This document shows, one piece after another, positions 1-8,039 of a stretch of 64,000 nucleotides of DNA. Position numbers and translations under genes: made by a program. The stretch is from Sphingomonas palmae. GTDB lineage: Bacteria; Pseudomonadota; Alphaproteobacteria; Sphingomonadales; Sphingomonadaceae. Within the stretch, counting starts at the first letter, position 1, and each line of letters begins with the position of its first letter. The notes under the pieces are model-generated. The model worked only from the letters and a program-made list of their open reading frames with translations. It was not told the origin of the DNA and did no database searches. The DNA lies in the NCBI RefSeq assembly GCF_900109565.1, contig NZ_FNZZ01000001.1, positions 682,001 through 746,000 of the forward strand, written 5' to 3'.

Positions 1-2903
1 GGCGTGGGCGGCGCGTCACCGGCGTCGTCCTCGCCCAGTGACGAGGGCGCGAGCGGGCGCGGCGGCCGCTGTTCCTCGGGTGCCATCTCGCGCGCCCAGG
101 CGGGCAGTGGCAGCTCGTCGGACGCCTCCGATGTTCTGGCGCGACGCAGCGGCACGGGCGCACGGGGCTCCGTGCCGCGAAACACGCGTGGCTCGCTCTC
201 CGCCTTTGCCACGCCCAACGCGTCGAGCGTTCGCTCGGTCAACGCGTACCAGCTAGCGGGCGGCGCCTCGCCCTTCCATTTGGCGCTGAGCGAGCCGGTT
301 ACCACCAGCCGCTCCTCCGCGCGCGTTGCCGCGACGTAGAACAGCCGCCAGTGCTCCTCGCGCTCACGCCGTTCGGTCTCATTGAGCGCGGCGTCGATCT
401 CGCCTGCGCGCTCCGCTTTTCGCGGGCGGAACACCGGGATCGGCTCGTCGAGCCCGTCCGACTGCCACAGCACGGTTGAGCGCGGGGCGGAGTCCGGGTC
501 CGCGGTCGCGTCCGCGAGGATGACGAGCGGCGCCTGCAATCCCTTTGCCCCGTGCGCGGTCATCACGCGCACCGCGTCGAGCGGCGCGGCGGCGTCGCGC
601 ACGATCTCGACCTCATCGCGCTCGAACCAGTCGAGGAAACGCTGCAGCGACGGCGTCGTCGTGGTCTCGAAGTCGAGCGCGGCGTTGAGCAGTTCCTCGA
701 TCGGATCGCGCGCTTCCTCGCCCAGCCGCGACAGCAGCTTGCGCCGCCCCTGCATCGGCCCCGACAGGATCATCTCGAGGAACTGGTACGGCGTGCGGAA
801 GTCTGCGCGTGCCAGCATCGTTTCCAAGTCGCCGAGCAGCGTCGGCACCGTTTCCGACAGGTGCCGCCACAGCGTTCCCTTGCGCGGCACCGCGCGCGCG
901 AGCAGATCGTCCTGCGTCCAGCCGATCAGCGGCGAGACGAGCAGGCTGGCGAGGCTCAGGTCGTCGTCGGGTTGCAGCACGAAGCGGATCGCGGCGAGCA
1001 GGTCCTGCACCGCGAGCGGCGCGCTCAACCGCAATCGGTCGACGCCGGCGACGGGCACTCCCTCGGCATAGAGCCGCGCGACCAGCAACTGCGCCAGCTC
1101 ACCGCGGCGCTTGACCAGGATCATCACGTCCTCGGGCCGGAGCGCGCGGCCCTTGCTCTCCAGAACCATGCCGCCATCGAGCCAGCCGCGCACGAGCTTG
1201 GCGATCCGCGTTGCATTGGCGCGCACCGCGTCGTCGATCCAGCCCTCCTCGCCGCCTTCCTCCGCTTCACTCGCACCTGCAGCGATGGCGGGGATCAGCA
1301 TGACCTGCCCCGGCCCTGCGATGCGGCTGCCGTGCGGTGGGATCATGTCCTCGCCCGCGAAGTGCGTGGCACCGACCTCCCCGATCGCCGCATCGACGAA
1401 CTCGAGCACCGGCGCGGTCGAGCGGAACGAGTCGACCAGCGACAACCGATCGAACGGCAGCCCGCGCTCGCCCGCCTCCATGTCGTCGTCGCCCGCGACC
1501 ATCGCGGCGCGCGCCTCGAAATAGCGCTCGGCCGCCATGAAGTTGACCGGATCGGTGCCTTGGAAGCCGAAGATCGCCTGCTTGGTGTCGCCGACCGTGA
1601 ACAGCGTGCGGACCGAGGGCGCGTAGACGCCGCGACCGACGAAATATTCGTCCACCAGTGCGCGGATGATCGTCCACTGCGCGACGTTGGTGTCCTGCGC
1701 CTCGTCGACCAGCACATGCTCGGTAATCTGGTCGAGCTTGTAGCGGATCCACTCGCCGATGCCGTCCTGCCGGAGCAGGTTTACGGTCGCACGGATCAGG
1801 TCGTCGAAATCGACCGCCCCAGCGCGCCGCTTCGCCGCTGCATAGCCGCGCGCGTAATCGCGCCCGACCTCCAGTGCGGCGCCCAGCAAGTCGGCGTAGG
1901 CGGCGCGCACCTGCAATCCGAGCAGATCGGCGCAGGCGCTGCCGAGCTCCTCGGCCAGCGCGACATAGTCGGCCTCGGCCGCGATCAGCTTCGCCGAGGC
2001 CTTGCGCGGCTCGCCCGTGCCGGTGCGCACCACCGCCATCAACGCGCCCAGCCGTTCGACACGGTCAGCTCCATCGGCGGCGAGCCAGGCGGCGATCGCG
2101 TCGGCGTGTTTCAAGCCTGTCGCCGTGCCCCACGCAGCATTGGCAGCGGCGATGCGACGGATCGCGCGCTCGTCCAGACCGGCGCACCGCTCGCGTACGT
2201 GCGCGTCCACGTCGCCGAGCGGAACGCCTAGCGCAACGCGGATGAACGCGCCGATCCCGCTCGGCAGCGCCTCAAGCGCGCTGCCGGCACGCGCGCATTC
2301 GTGCAGGAACTGCTCCGCGCCCTGCTCGCCCAGCCGAACGCTCAGCTGGCCGATGGTTGCGACCGGCCCCTCGCGTCCGTCGCGCTCGGCCGCGACCAGC
2401 AGGTCGGACAGCGCCTGTCGCCGGAGCAATGCCTCCTCGCGCGGCTCGATCGGACGGAAGCCGGGCACAAATCCTGCCTCGACCGGGAAGGATGCGAGCA
2501 GGCTCTGGCAGAAGCCGTGGATGGTCAGGATGCGCAGGCCGCCGCCGGGCGCATCGAGCACCTTCGCGAACAGGGTGCGTGCGCGCGCAATCTGCGCGGG
2601 GTTACCGGGCTCACCGAGTGCGCGCAGGTCGGCGAACAGCGCGACATCGTCCATCCGCACCCACGCGGCCAGGCGCCGGCTGATCCGCGCGGTCATCTCC
2701 GCCGCACCCGCCTTGGTGAAGGTCAGGCACAGGATTGCAGAGGGATCGGTCCCGCCGAGCAAAAGACGGAACACGCGCGCGGCGAGCACCTGCGTCTTGC
2801 CCGTCCCCGCCGAGGCCGAGAGCCAGACGTGCGCGTCTGGGTTGCTCGCCCGCTGCTGATCACCCTGAAGTGCGGGGAGCGGTGCGAGCGCGTCAGCGTT
2901 CAC
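1..2903 (-). CDS. addA: Double-strand break repair helicase/nuclease AddA (3' end beyond window)
   Basis: Large subunit of the AddAB (RecBCD-type) helicase-nuclease that resects double-strand breaks in the cytoplasm. The first 967 codons are present without a stop, and the C-terminal part, including the expected nuclease domain, lies beyond the left edge. The start is GTG at 2903, overlapping the addB stop by 11 bases. Near residues 25-35 is a UvrD/Rep-type Walker A (SASAGTGKT), preceded by the Q-motif-like stretch QGDQQRASNP. Order addB-addA is usual in Alphaproteobacteria and supports one translationally coupled operon. Several long open frames on the opposite strand here are shadows. The assignment is secure; only the missing C-terminus is unverified. 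Confidence 0.93.
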   Translation of the reverse strand, partial: MNADALAPLPALQGDQQRASNPDAHVWLSASAGTGKTQVLAARVFRLLLGGTDPSAILCLTFTKAGAAEMTARISRRLAAWVRMDDVALFADLRALGEPGNPAQIARARTLFAKVLDAPGGGLRILTIHGFCQSLLASFPVEAGFVPGFRPIEPREEALLRRQALSDLLVAAERDGREGPVATIGQLSVRLGEQGAEQFLHECARAGSALEALPSGIGAFIRVALGVPLGDVDAHVRERCAGLDERAIRRIAAANAAWGTATGLKHADAIAAWLAADGADRVERLGALMAVVRTGTGEPRKASAKLIAAEADYVALAEELGSACADLLGLQVRAAYADLLGAALEVGRDYARGYAAAKRRAGAVDFDDLIRATVNLLRQDGIGEWIRYKLDQITEHVLVDEAQDTNVAQWTIIRALVDEYFVGRGVYAPSVRTLFTVGDTKQAIFGFQGTDPVNFMAAERYFEARAAMVAGDDDMEAGERGLPFDRLSLVDSFRSTAPVLEFVDAAIGEVGATHFAGEDMIPPHGSRIAGPGQVMLIPAIAAGASEAEEGGEEGWIDDAVRANATRIAKLVRGWLDGGMVLESKGRALRPEDVMILVKRRGELAQLLVARLYAEGVPVAGVDRLRLSAPLAVQDLLAAIRFVLQPDDDLSLASLLVSPLIGWTQDDLLARAVPRKGTLWRHLSETVPTLLGDLETMLARADFRTPYQFLEMILSGPMQGRRKLLSRLGEEARDPIEELLNAALDFETTTTPSLQRFLDWFERDEVEIVRDAAAPLDAVRVMTAHGAKGLQAPLVILADATADPDSAPRSTVLWQSDGLDEPIPVFRPRKAERAGEIDAALNETERREREEHWRLFYVAATRAEERLVVTGSLSAKWKGEAPPASWYALTERTLDALGVAKAESEPRVFRGTEPRAPVPLRRARTSEASDELPLPAWAREMAPEEQRPPRPLAPSSLGEDDAGDAPPT

Positions 2904-5865
2904 GGCCGTACCATTCGTCGCGGCGCATCAGCTGATCGTACTCGGCGAAAGGCGCGAACTCCGGATGCAGCTTGGCGACGAACGCCTCGTCGCCGGTCAG
3001 CCATTTCGCAGCGGCGTCGGCGAAGCTGTCGCGTGCGGCGCGGGTGAAATCGTCGGTCATGATGCGCCCGTTCTTGCCTGCCGGGTCGGCGGGGCTGGTC
3101 ACCATGCCGAAGCCGTCGCGACCCTTGGCGAGCGACCAATATTCGAAGCCGCCGGCGCGGCCTTCGACGTTCTTGAACGCGCCCTCCTCTACCATCGCGC
3201 CGAGCAAACCCAGCTGCAGGTTGAACCCGCCACGCACCGCCGCGACCGACGGGGCCTTGCCGGTCTTGTAATCGACCACCACGATCGAACCGTCGGCTTG
3301 GCGGTCGACGCGGTCGAAGCGGCCGGTGAGCTTGATGCCGGACAGCATCGCGTTGCCCTGCCCTTCGGCGGCGAGAATATCGCGACCCTCGGCACGGTTC
3401 GCCTGCATCGTCGCCGCGATCCACTCAATCCCGGCGATCAGCCGCGGCTGCCAGAGCGCGCGGAGCAGCGGATGCGCGGCAGGATCATCGAGCATCGCCA
3501 GCGCGCGCGGCACCAGCCGGTCGGGCGCGCACGCGTCGTGCTCCGCCCATTCCTCCAATACGCCGTGAACCGCGGTGCCGCGCCACGCCGCGCTCGGATC
3601 GGCATCGACCGCGTCGAGCGGCATCAGCTTCAGGATGCGCCGTGCGTAGAAGGCGAACGGATCTGCCTTCAACCGGTCGACCTCGGTGACCGAGATGCTT
3701 TTCGGCCGAAGCTCCGCCCGCGGCACCGGCGCAGGCCGCTCGGCCGGCTTCGGCGTCGCGCCATCGTCGAGCAGCCGCGTCCACCGCTCCAGCCGATGCG
3801 CACGGACGAACCGCTCGCCCGCCATCGCCTCAAGCCGCAACCAGAAACGAGACGCGAGTGCTGGGCTGCGCGCATCGCGGCGACTGCGCGTGATCAGCAC
3901 GCGCGGCGCGCCCAGCCTCTGTCCGAAATCGTGCGCCGCGGTGCCGATCGCGCGCTGCAATCCCGACAGGCCCAGTTCGGCGCGGATACGCGGCGCGAGC
4001 CACGGGTCCGGCGGCGGGTTGCCCGGCCATACGCCCTCGTTCAGCCCGCCCAGGATCATCAGGTCAGCGGTCTGCAATCGCGCCTCGATCAGGCCGTAGA
4101 TCGCGAGCCGCGGATGCTCACCCTGAATTTGCCGGACTGCGACCTCGTCCATCAGCAATCGTAGCAGCGGCGCGAACCCCGCGGCGGAAGCATTCGCCGG
4201 CCCGAGTGGCGCCTGTCGCTCAAGGTTGGTCAGCAACTCGCCCGCGCAGCGCCCCGCAGGACCGCGCCACACCTCGTCGCCGGCGAGCGCCTGCGCCGAC
4301 TCGCGCAGGCCTGCGACCAGTTCGGGCAGGCTCGACGTGCCGCGTCCGAACACCGCCGCGACCGGCTCCAGAAGCGCGCGCGCCTCCGCCCACCACGGCA
4401 ACACGGCGCGACGCAGCTCCTGCTCGCGCTCGGGACCGCCCTCCAGATGCGCGGTAATCCCGGCGAGTCCGGGTGCAGGACGCGGGCCGCGCAGGGCGCG
4501 GTCGAGCCGGCGCACGCCCTCCAGCCAGCGTCCGCGCTGCTCGCCGCTCCGAACCAGCGGGTGCTTGAGCAGCGTCAGCAGCGCCATTGGCGCGAAATCC
4601 TGCGCCGCCGCCTCGACGATCGCGGTCAGCAGCGTGCCCGGCGGCAGGATCGACAGCGCGCGTCCGGCGCTGTCGTCGATGGGTATCCCCCAGCGCGCGC
4701 AATGCGCCGCAACGCGCCGCGCGAGCGACCGGTCGGGGGTGACGAGCGCCGCGGTTTGCCCCGGCTGCTCGATCCACTCGCGCATCGCGAGCGCGATTGC
4801 CTGCGCTTCCTCGGCCGGGGTGGCGAGCTCGGCCGCCTCGACCCCGGTCAGACGCCGTTCGGACGCGTCCAGCTCGGTCCACTTGCCGGTGAAATCGGCG
4901 GGGGCGAGCGCGTTGGCGATCGCGCGACCGCGCACGGCGCTCGCGTCGTGGTCGCTGCCGCCGACCCAGGTGCGCACCTCGCCGCGCCCGACGCCCATGC
5001 GGTCGAGGATCAGCTTGAGGTGAAATTGCGGGTGCACCTCGATCGAGCGGCGGCGCAGGCCGGTCACGGGATTGGGGTCGTGCGGACCGAGCGCATCCCA
5101 CTCCTCCTGCGGCATTCGCGTGTCGAGGTTGGCGAACGCGACCATCCCCTGCGGCAAGCCCGCCACCACGCGCAGCAGCCGTGCGATCGCGGGTGCGGGA
5201 TCGGTGATGCCGACCGCGCAGACGAACCCGGTGGGCGGCGCAGCGCGCCACCGCGCCGCCTGCGCGTCGAGCAGCGCGATGCGCCGCACGCCCGCCTCGA
5301 TCCGCCCCAAGCGCTCGCGCTCGGCCGGCCAGCGGTCGAGCACGATGCGGAACATTTCCAGCGCGCGCTGCCAATGCTCGGTCAGCCCCTCGCCCGGATC
5401 GATCTCGGCCAGTCGCACCGGGTCTATTTCCTCGACGATCAATTGGTCGAGCGTGCGCGCGAGGTCGCCCGCCAGCCGCACCGCCTCCGCCGCGTCGACC
5501 GGGTGACCGGCACGCGCGCGCTCCTCCTCGACCATGCGCGCGAGCACCATGCGACGCTGGAGTGGGTCGATCGCGGGCGGCAGCAACGGCGTGACGCCGG
5601 CGGGATCGAGCGCCGCGCCCAGCGCTTCGCCCAGATCGTCGCCCGCCAGACTGACGATCCGCGGCAGCAGCAGCGCGCCGCCGCTCGCGCGCACGAACGC
5701 GCGCGTCATCGCCACACCGGCGCGATTGTTTGGTACCAGCACCAGCCCGCGCGCCAGCGTCAGCCGATCGCTACCGAACCGCCTCAGCAGCCCCGCGACC
5801 GCCGCGTCGGCAATCGCGCGGTGCGCCGGGATAGTGTAAAGGTGGAGCCCGCGCTCCTCAGCCAT
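2893..5865 (-). CDS. addB: Double-strand break repair protein AddB
   Basis: Partner of AddA, 990 aa. The C-terminal part has the PD-(D/E)XK nuclease signature of the family (GRFDRVDRQ, then VVVDYKTGKAPS). The N-terminal part has the degenerate helicase fold with VPNNRAG, where the Walker A is not canonical, as is normal for AddB. I chose ATG at 5865 (MAEERGLHLY) because it gives the typical N-terminus. It overlaps the end of murU by 8 bases, and the upstream in-frame extension reads as a shadow of murU. It is co-transcribed with the genes before it and addA after it. Confidence 0.93.
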   Translation of the reverse strand: MAEERGLHLYTIPAHRAIADAAVAGLLRRFGSDRLTLARGLVLVPNNRAGVAMTRAFVRASGGALLLPRIVSLAGDDLGEALGAALDPAGVTPLLPPAIDPLQRRMVLARMVEEERARAGHPVDAAEAVRLAGDLARTLDQLIVEEIDPVRLAEIDPGEGLTEHWQRALEMFRIVLDRWPAERERLGRIEAGVRRIALLDAQAARWRAAPPTGFVCAVGITDPAPAIARLLRVVAGLPQGMVAFANLDTRMPQEEWDALGPHDPNPVTGLRRRSIEVHPQFHLKLILDRMGVGRGEVRTWVGGSDHDASAVRGRAIANALAPADFTGKWTELDASERRLTGVEAAELATPAEEAQAIALAMREWIEQPGQTAALVTPDRSLARRVAAHCARWGIPIDDSAGRALSILPPGTLLTAIVEAAAQDFAPMALLTLLKHPLVRSGEQRGRWLEGVRRLDRALRGPRPAPGLAGITAHLEGGPEREQELRRAVLPWWAEARALLEPVAAVFGRGTSSLPELVAGLRESAQALAGDEVWRGPAGRCAGELLTNLERQAPLGPANASAAGFAPLLRLLMDEVAVRQIQGEHPRLAIYGLIEARLQTADLMILGGLNEGVWPGNPPPDPWLAPRIRAELGLSGLQRAIGTAAHDFGQRLGAPRVLITRSRRDARSPALASRFWLRLEAMAGERFVRAHRLERWTRLLDDGATPKPAERPAPVPRAELRPKSISVTEVDRLKADPFAFYARRILKLMPLDAVDADPSAAWRGTAVHGVLEEWAEHDACAPDRLVPRALAMLDDPAAHPLLRALWQPRLIAGIEWIAATMQANRAEGRDILAAEGQGNAMLSGIKLTGRFDRVDRQADGSIVVVDYKTGKAPSVAAVRGGFNLQLGLLGAMVEEGAFKNVEGRAGGFEYWSLAKGRDGFGMVTSPADPAGKNGRIMTDDFTRAARDSFADAAAKWLTGDEAFVAKLHPEFAPFAEYDQLMRRDEWYGRER

Positions 5866-6613
5866 CCGACAGGATCGCCTCGGTCCGCGCGATCGCGCCC
5901 GGCGTGCCGACGTCGAACCACAAACCCTGGTGCACCACGCCGAACGCGCGCCCGGCCGCGATCGCGCGATCCCAGAACAGGTTGGTCGAGAACGGTCCCT
6001 CGGGCCAGTCGGCAATCACGCGCGGCGACAGGATCTGCACGCCGGTGTAGACGAACGGCGCCACCCGCCCGGCGCGACGCCGACCGGTGACCTTGCCCGA
6101 GGCATCGAGGTGAAAGTCACCCTGCCCGCGGTGGTTGTGCGCGCGCGCGTACGGTACCAGCAGCAGCAGCGCGTCCATCGCCGCGTCGTCCCACTGCGCG
6201 GCGAGCAGCCGGATCGCGTCGGTCGGCCCGTCGAGCCACAGATTGTCGCTGTTGACGACCAGGAACGGCGCGTCCCCCAGCGCCTGACGCGCCTTGACCA
6301 GTCCACCACCGGTTTCAAGCAATTGCGCGCGCTCATCCGACACGATCACGTCTATCCCACGGACGCGGTGCGTCACGTGCGCCTCCAGCGCGTCGGCCAG
6401 ATAATGGACGTTGACCACCGCGCGCTCGACCCCCGCATCGCGCAGCCGGTCGAACACATGATCGATCAGCGGCTTGCCCGCCACCGCGATCAGCGGCTTG
6501 GGACGCAGCGCGGTCAGCGGGCGCATCCGCTTGCCCAGTCCCGCCGCCATCACCATCGCGGTCTTCGGCACGCCGGCGTCGGGAACCGGGCGGATGTAGC
6601 GCGGGCGCGTCAC
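5858..6613 (-). CDS. murU: N-acetylmuramate-1-phosphate uridylyltransferase (MurU-like nucleotidyltransferase)
   Basis: 251 aa sugar-phosphate nucleotidyltransferase of the Rossmann/LbH-less MurU type. The N-terminal MVMAAGLGKRMRPLT is the nucleotide-binding signature, followed by RPKPLIAVAGKPLI and an acidic VVNSDNLW metal site near the middle. By family it joins UTP and MurNAc-1-P to give UDP-MurNAc in cytoplasmic peptidoglycan recycling that bypasses de novo synthesis. The start is GTG at 6613, overlapping the amgK stop by four bases (GTGA). Its neighbour amgK supplies the substrate, which makes MurU much more likely than a glucose-1-phosphate enzyme. Confidence 0.88.
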   Translation of the reverse strand: MTRPRYIRPVPDAGVPKTAMVMAAGLGKRMRPLTALRPKPLIAVAGKPLIDHVFDRLRDAGVERAVVNVHYLADALEAHVTHRVRGIDVIVSDERAQLLETGGGLVKARQALGDAPFLVVNSDNLWLDGPTDAIRLLAAQWDDAAMDALLLLVPYARAHNHRGQGDFHLDASGKVTGRRRAGRVAPFVYTGVQILSPRVIADWPEGPFSTNLFWDRAIAAGRAFGVVHQGLWFDVGTPGAIARTEAILSDG

Positions 6614-7587
6614 GCCGGCTGCCCGCGGACCAGCATCGGATCGCCGCGCAATTCGGGCGGAATGTTCGCGTCGAACCAGCGCGCGATCGGGCCGAGCACC
6701 GGGTGACTCAGGTCGTGTTCCAGATACGCCCAGACACGCGGGCACAGCGCCGGGTAGCGCGGCTTGCCGTCGCGCTGCCACAGCCGCGTAAAGATGCCGA
6801 TGATCTTCGCGTTCCGCTGCGCGCCGAGCACGTGGTACGCGTCCAGAAACGTCGAACCTGCCCCTGTCGCCGCGGTGTAGCGCGCCAGCATCGCCTCTTC
6901 GATCGACGGCTCCACATCGCGCCTCGCGTCCTGCAGCAGTGAGACGAGGTCGTAGGCGGGGTGGCCGGCGAGCGCGTCCTGGAAGTCGAGCAGGCCAAGC
7001 GAGCGCTCGGGACCGACCAGCATCAGATTTTCGGCGTGATAGTCGCGCAGGACCGTGACCGGCGCTTCGGTCAGCGCGTGGTGCAGCACCTCGTCCCACG
7101 CCGCGCGGTATCCCGCCGCATCAACAGCGAGTCCGATCGCCGGGCAGTACCAGTCGACGAGCAGCCCCGCTTCGCGCTGCAACTCGGTCAGGTCGTACAG
7201 GCGCCACGCACCCGCGGGGTGGCGGTGGAGGTCGACCAGCACGTCGACCGCGGCGGAATAGAGCGGCACCAGCGCGTCGGCGTCGCTGTCGACGGTTTCG
7301 CGCATCCGCGCGTCGCCGAAATCCTCCAGCAGGACGAGGCCGCGCGTAAGATCGACCGCGTGGATCGCCGGCGCAGCGAAACCACGTTCGTTCAGCCACC
7401 CGGCCACGCTGATGAACGGGCGCGGGTCCTCGTGGGGCGGCGGCGCATCCATCAGGACCGCGCGGCGATCACCCGCCTCGACGCGGAAATAGCGGCGGAA
7501 TGAGGCATCGCCGGCAAGTGGTTCAACGCGCGCGCCGATCCACCCGGCCGCGTCGAGAAAGGCTCCGGCATAGGCCGGCGGTGTCAT
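6610..7587 (-). CDS. amgK: Anomeric MurNAc/GlcNAc kinase AmgK (aminoglycoside phosphotransferase fold)
   Basis: 325 aa APH-fold kinase. GDASFRRYFRV near residue 20 is the N-lobe start. VLRDYHAENLML is the catalytic HxD-type loop (here RDYHAEN), and LGLLDFQDA carries the metal-binding Asp. In the family it phosphorylates the anomeric carbon of MurNAc or GlcNAc for MurU, the next gene. The start is taken as ATG 7587, overlapping the tsaE stop as ATGA; in-frame ATGs at 7599 and 7611 would lengthen the protein by 4 or 8 residues. Order tsaE-amgK-murU is conserved in many Proteobacteria. Confidence 0.88.
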   Translation of the reverse strand: MTPPAYAGAFLDAAGWIGARVEPLAGDASFRRYFRVEAGDRRAVLMDAPPPHEDPRPFISVAGWLNERGFAAPAIHAVDLTRGLVLLEDFGDARMRETVDSDADALVPLYSAAVDVLVDLHRHPAGAWRLYDLTELQREAGLLVDWYCPAIGLAVDAAGYRAAWDEVLHHALTEAPVTVLRDYHAENLMLVGPERSLGLLDFQDALAGHPAYDLVSLLQDARRDVEPSIEEAMLARYTAATGAGSTFLDAYHVLGAQRNAKIIGIFTRLWQRDGKPRYPALCPRVWAYLEHDLSHPVLGPIARWFDANIPPELRGDPMLVRGQPA

Positions 7588-8039
7588 GTCGGTCGCCATC
7601 GCCGTTTCCATGCCGCCGACGCGTCCCAAGTCAAGGCGCGCCCGCCCGCCGGTGCGTTGGCAAAGGCGAGCCGCAAGGGATCGCGCCAGTAGCTTGCCGG
7701 CACCCGCTCGGGCCACTCGACCAACAACGCGGAGTCGTACAGCGCGTCGTCGAGCCCAAGTTCCTCGAGCTCGGAGGCGTCCTCGATCCGGTACAGATCG
7801 GCGTGCACCACCGGCAGGCGCACCTCGGGCGGCGCGTAGGGCTGTATGATCGCGAAGGTCGGGCTCGGCGCTTCACCCGCGAGCCCGAGTGCCGACAGCA
7901 CGCCGCGCGCGAAGCTGGTCTTGCCCATGCCCAGGCTACCCGACAATAAAACGACGTCACCCGCACGCAGCACGGAGGCGAGGCTGCGCCCGAGCGCCTC
8001 GGTCGCCGCGGCATCGGGCAGGTAGATTTCGCCGCTCAT
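7584..8039 (-). CDS. tsaE: tRNA threonylcarbamoyladenosine biosynthesis ATPase TsaE
   Basis: 151 aa P-loop ATPase of the TsaB-TsaD-TsaE complex that installs t6A37 on ANN-decoding tRNAs. Walker A is GSLGMGKTSFARG (about residues 34-46). SPTFAIIQPY and HADLYRIED follow, the latter being the family hallmark, and LLVEWPER lies near residue 109. Length is normal for the family. ATG at 8039 overlaps the end of the upstream sensor-kinase gene by four bases, and the 3' end overlaps amgK, so it sits inside a tightly coupled minus-strand operon. Confidence 0.93.
   Translation of the reverse strand: MSGEIYLPDAAATEALGRSLASVLRAGDVVLLSGSLGMGKTSFARGVLSALGLAGEAPSPTFAIIQPYAPPEVRLPVVHADLYRIEDASELEELGLDDALYDSALLVEWPERVPASYWRDPLRLAFANAPAGGRALTWDASAAWKRRWRPT

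Noticed and set aside
552..2231. Open frame of 559 codons on the plus strand
   Set aside because: It is antisense to addA, has repetitive Arg/Ala/His/Asp composition typical of shadows in GC-rich DNA, and no recognisable motif.
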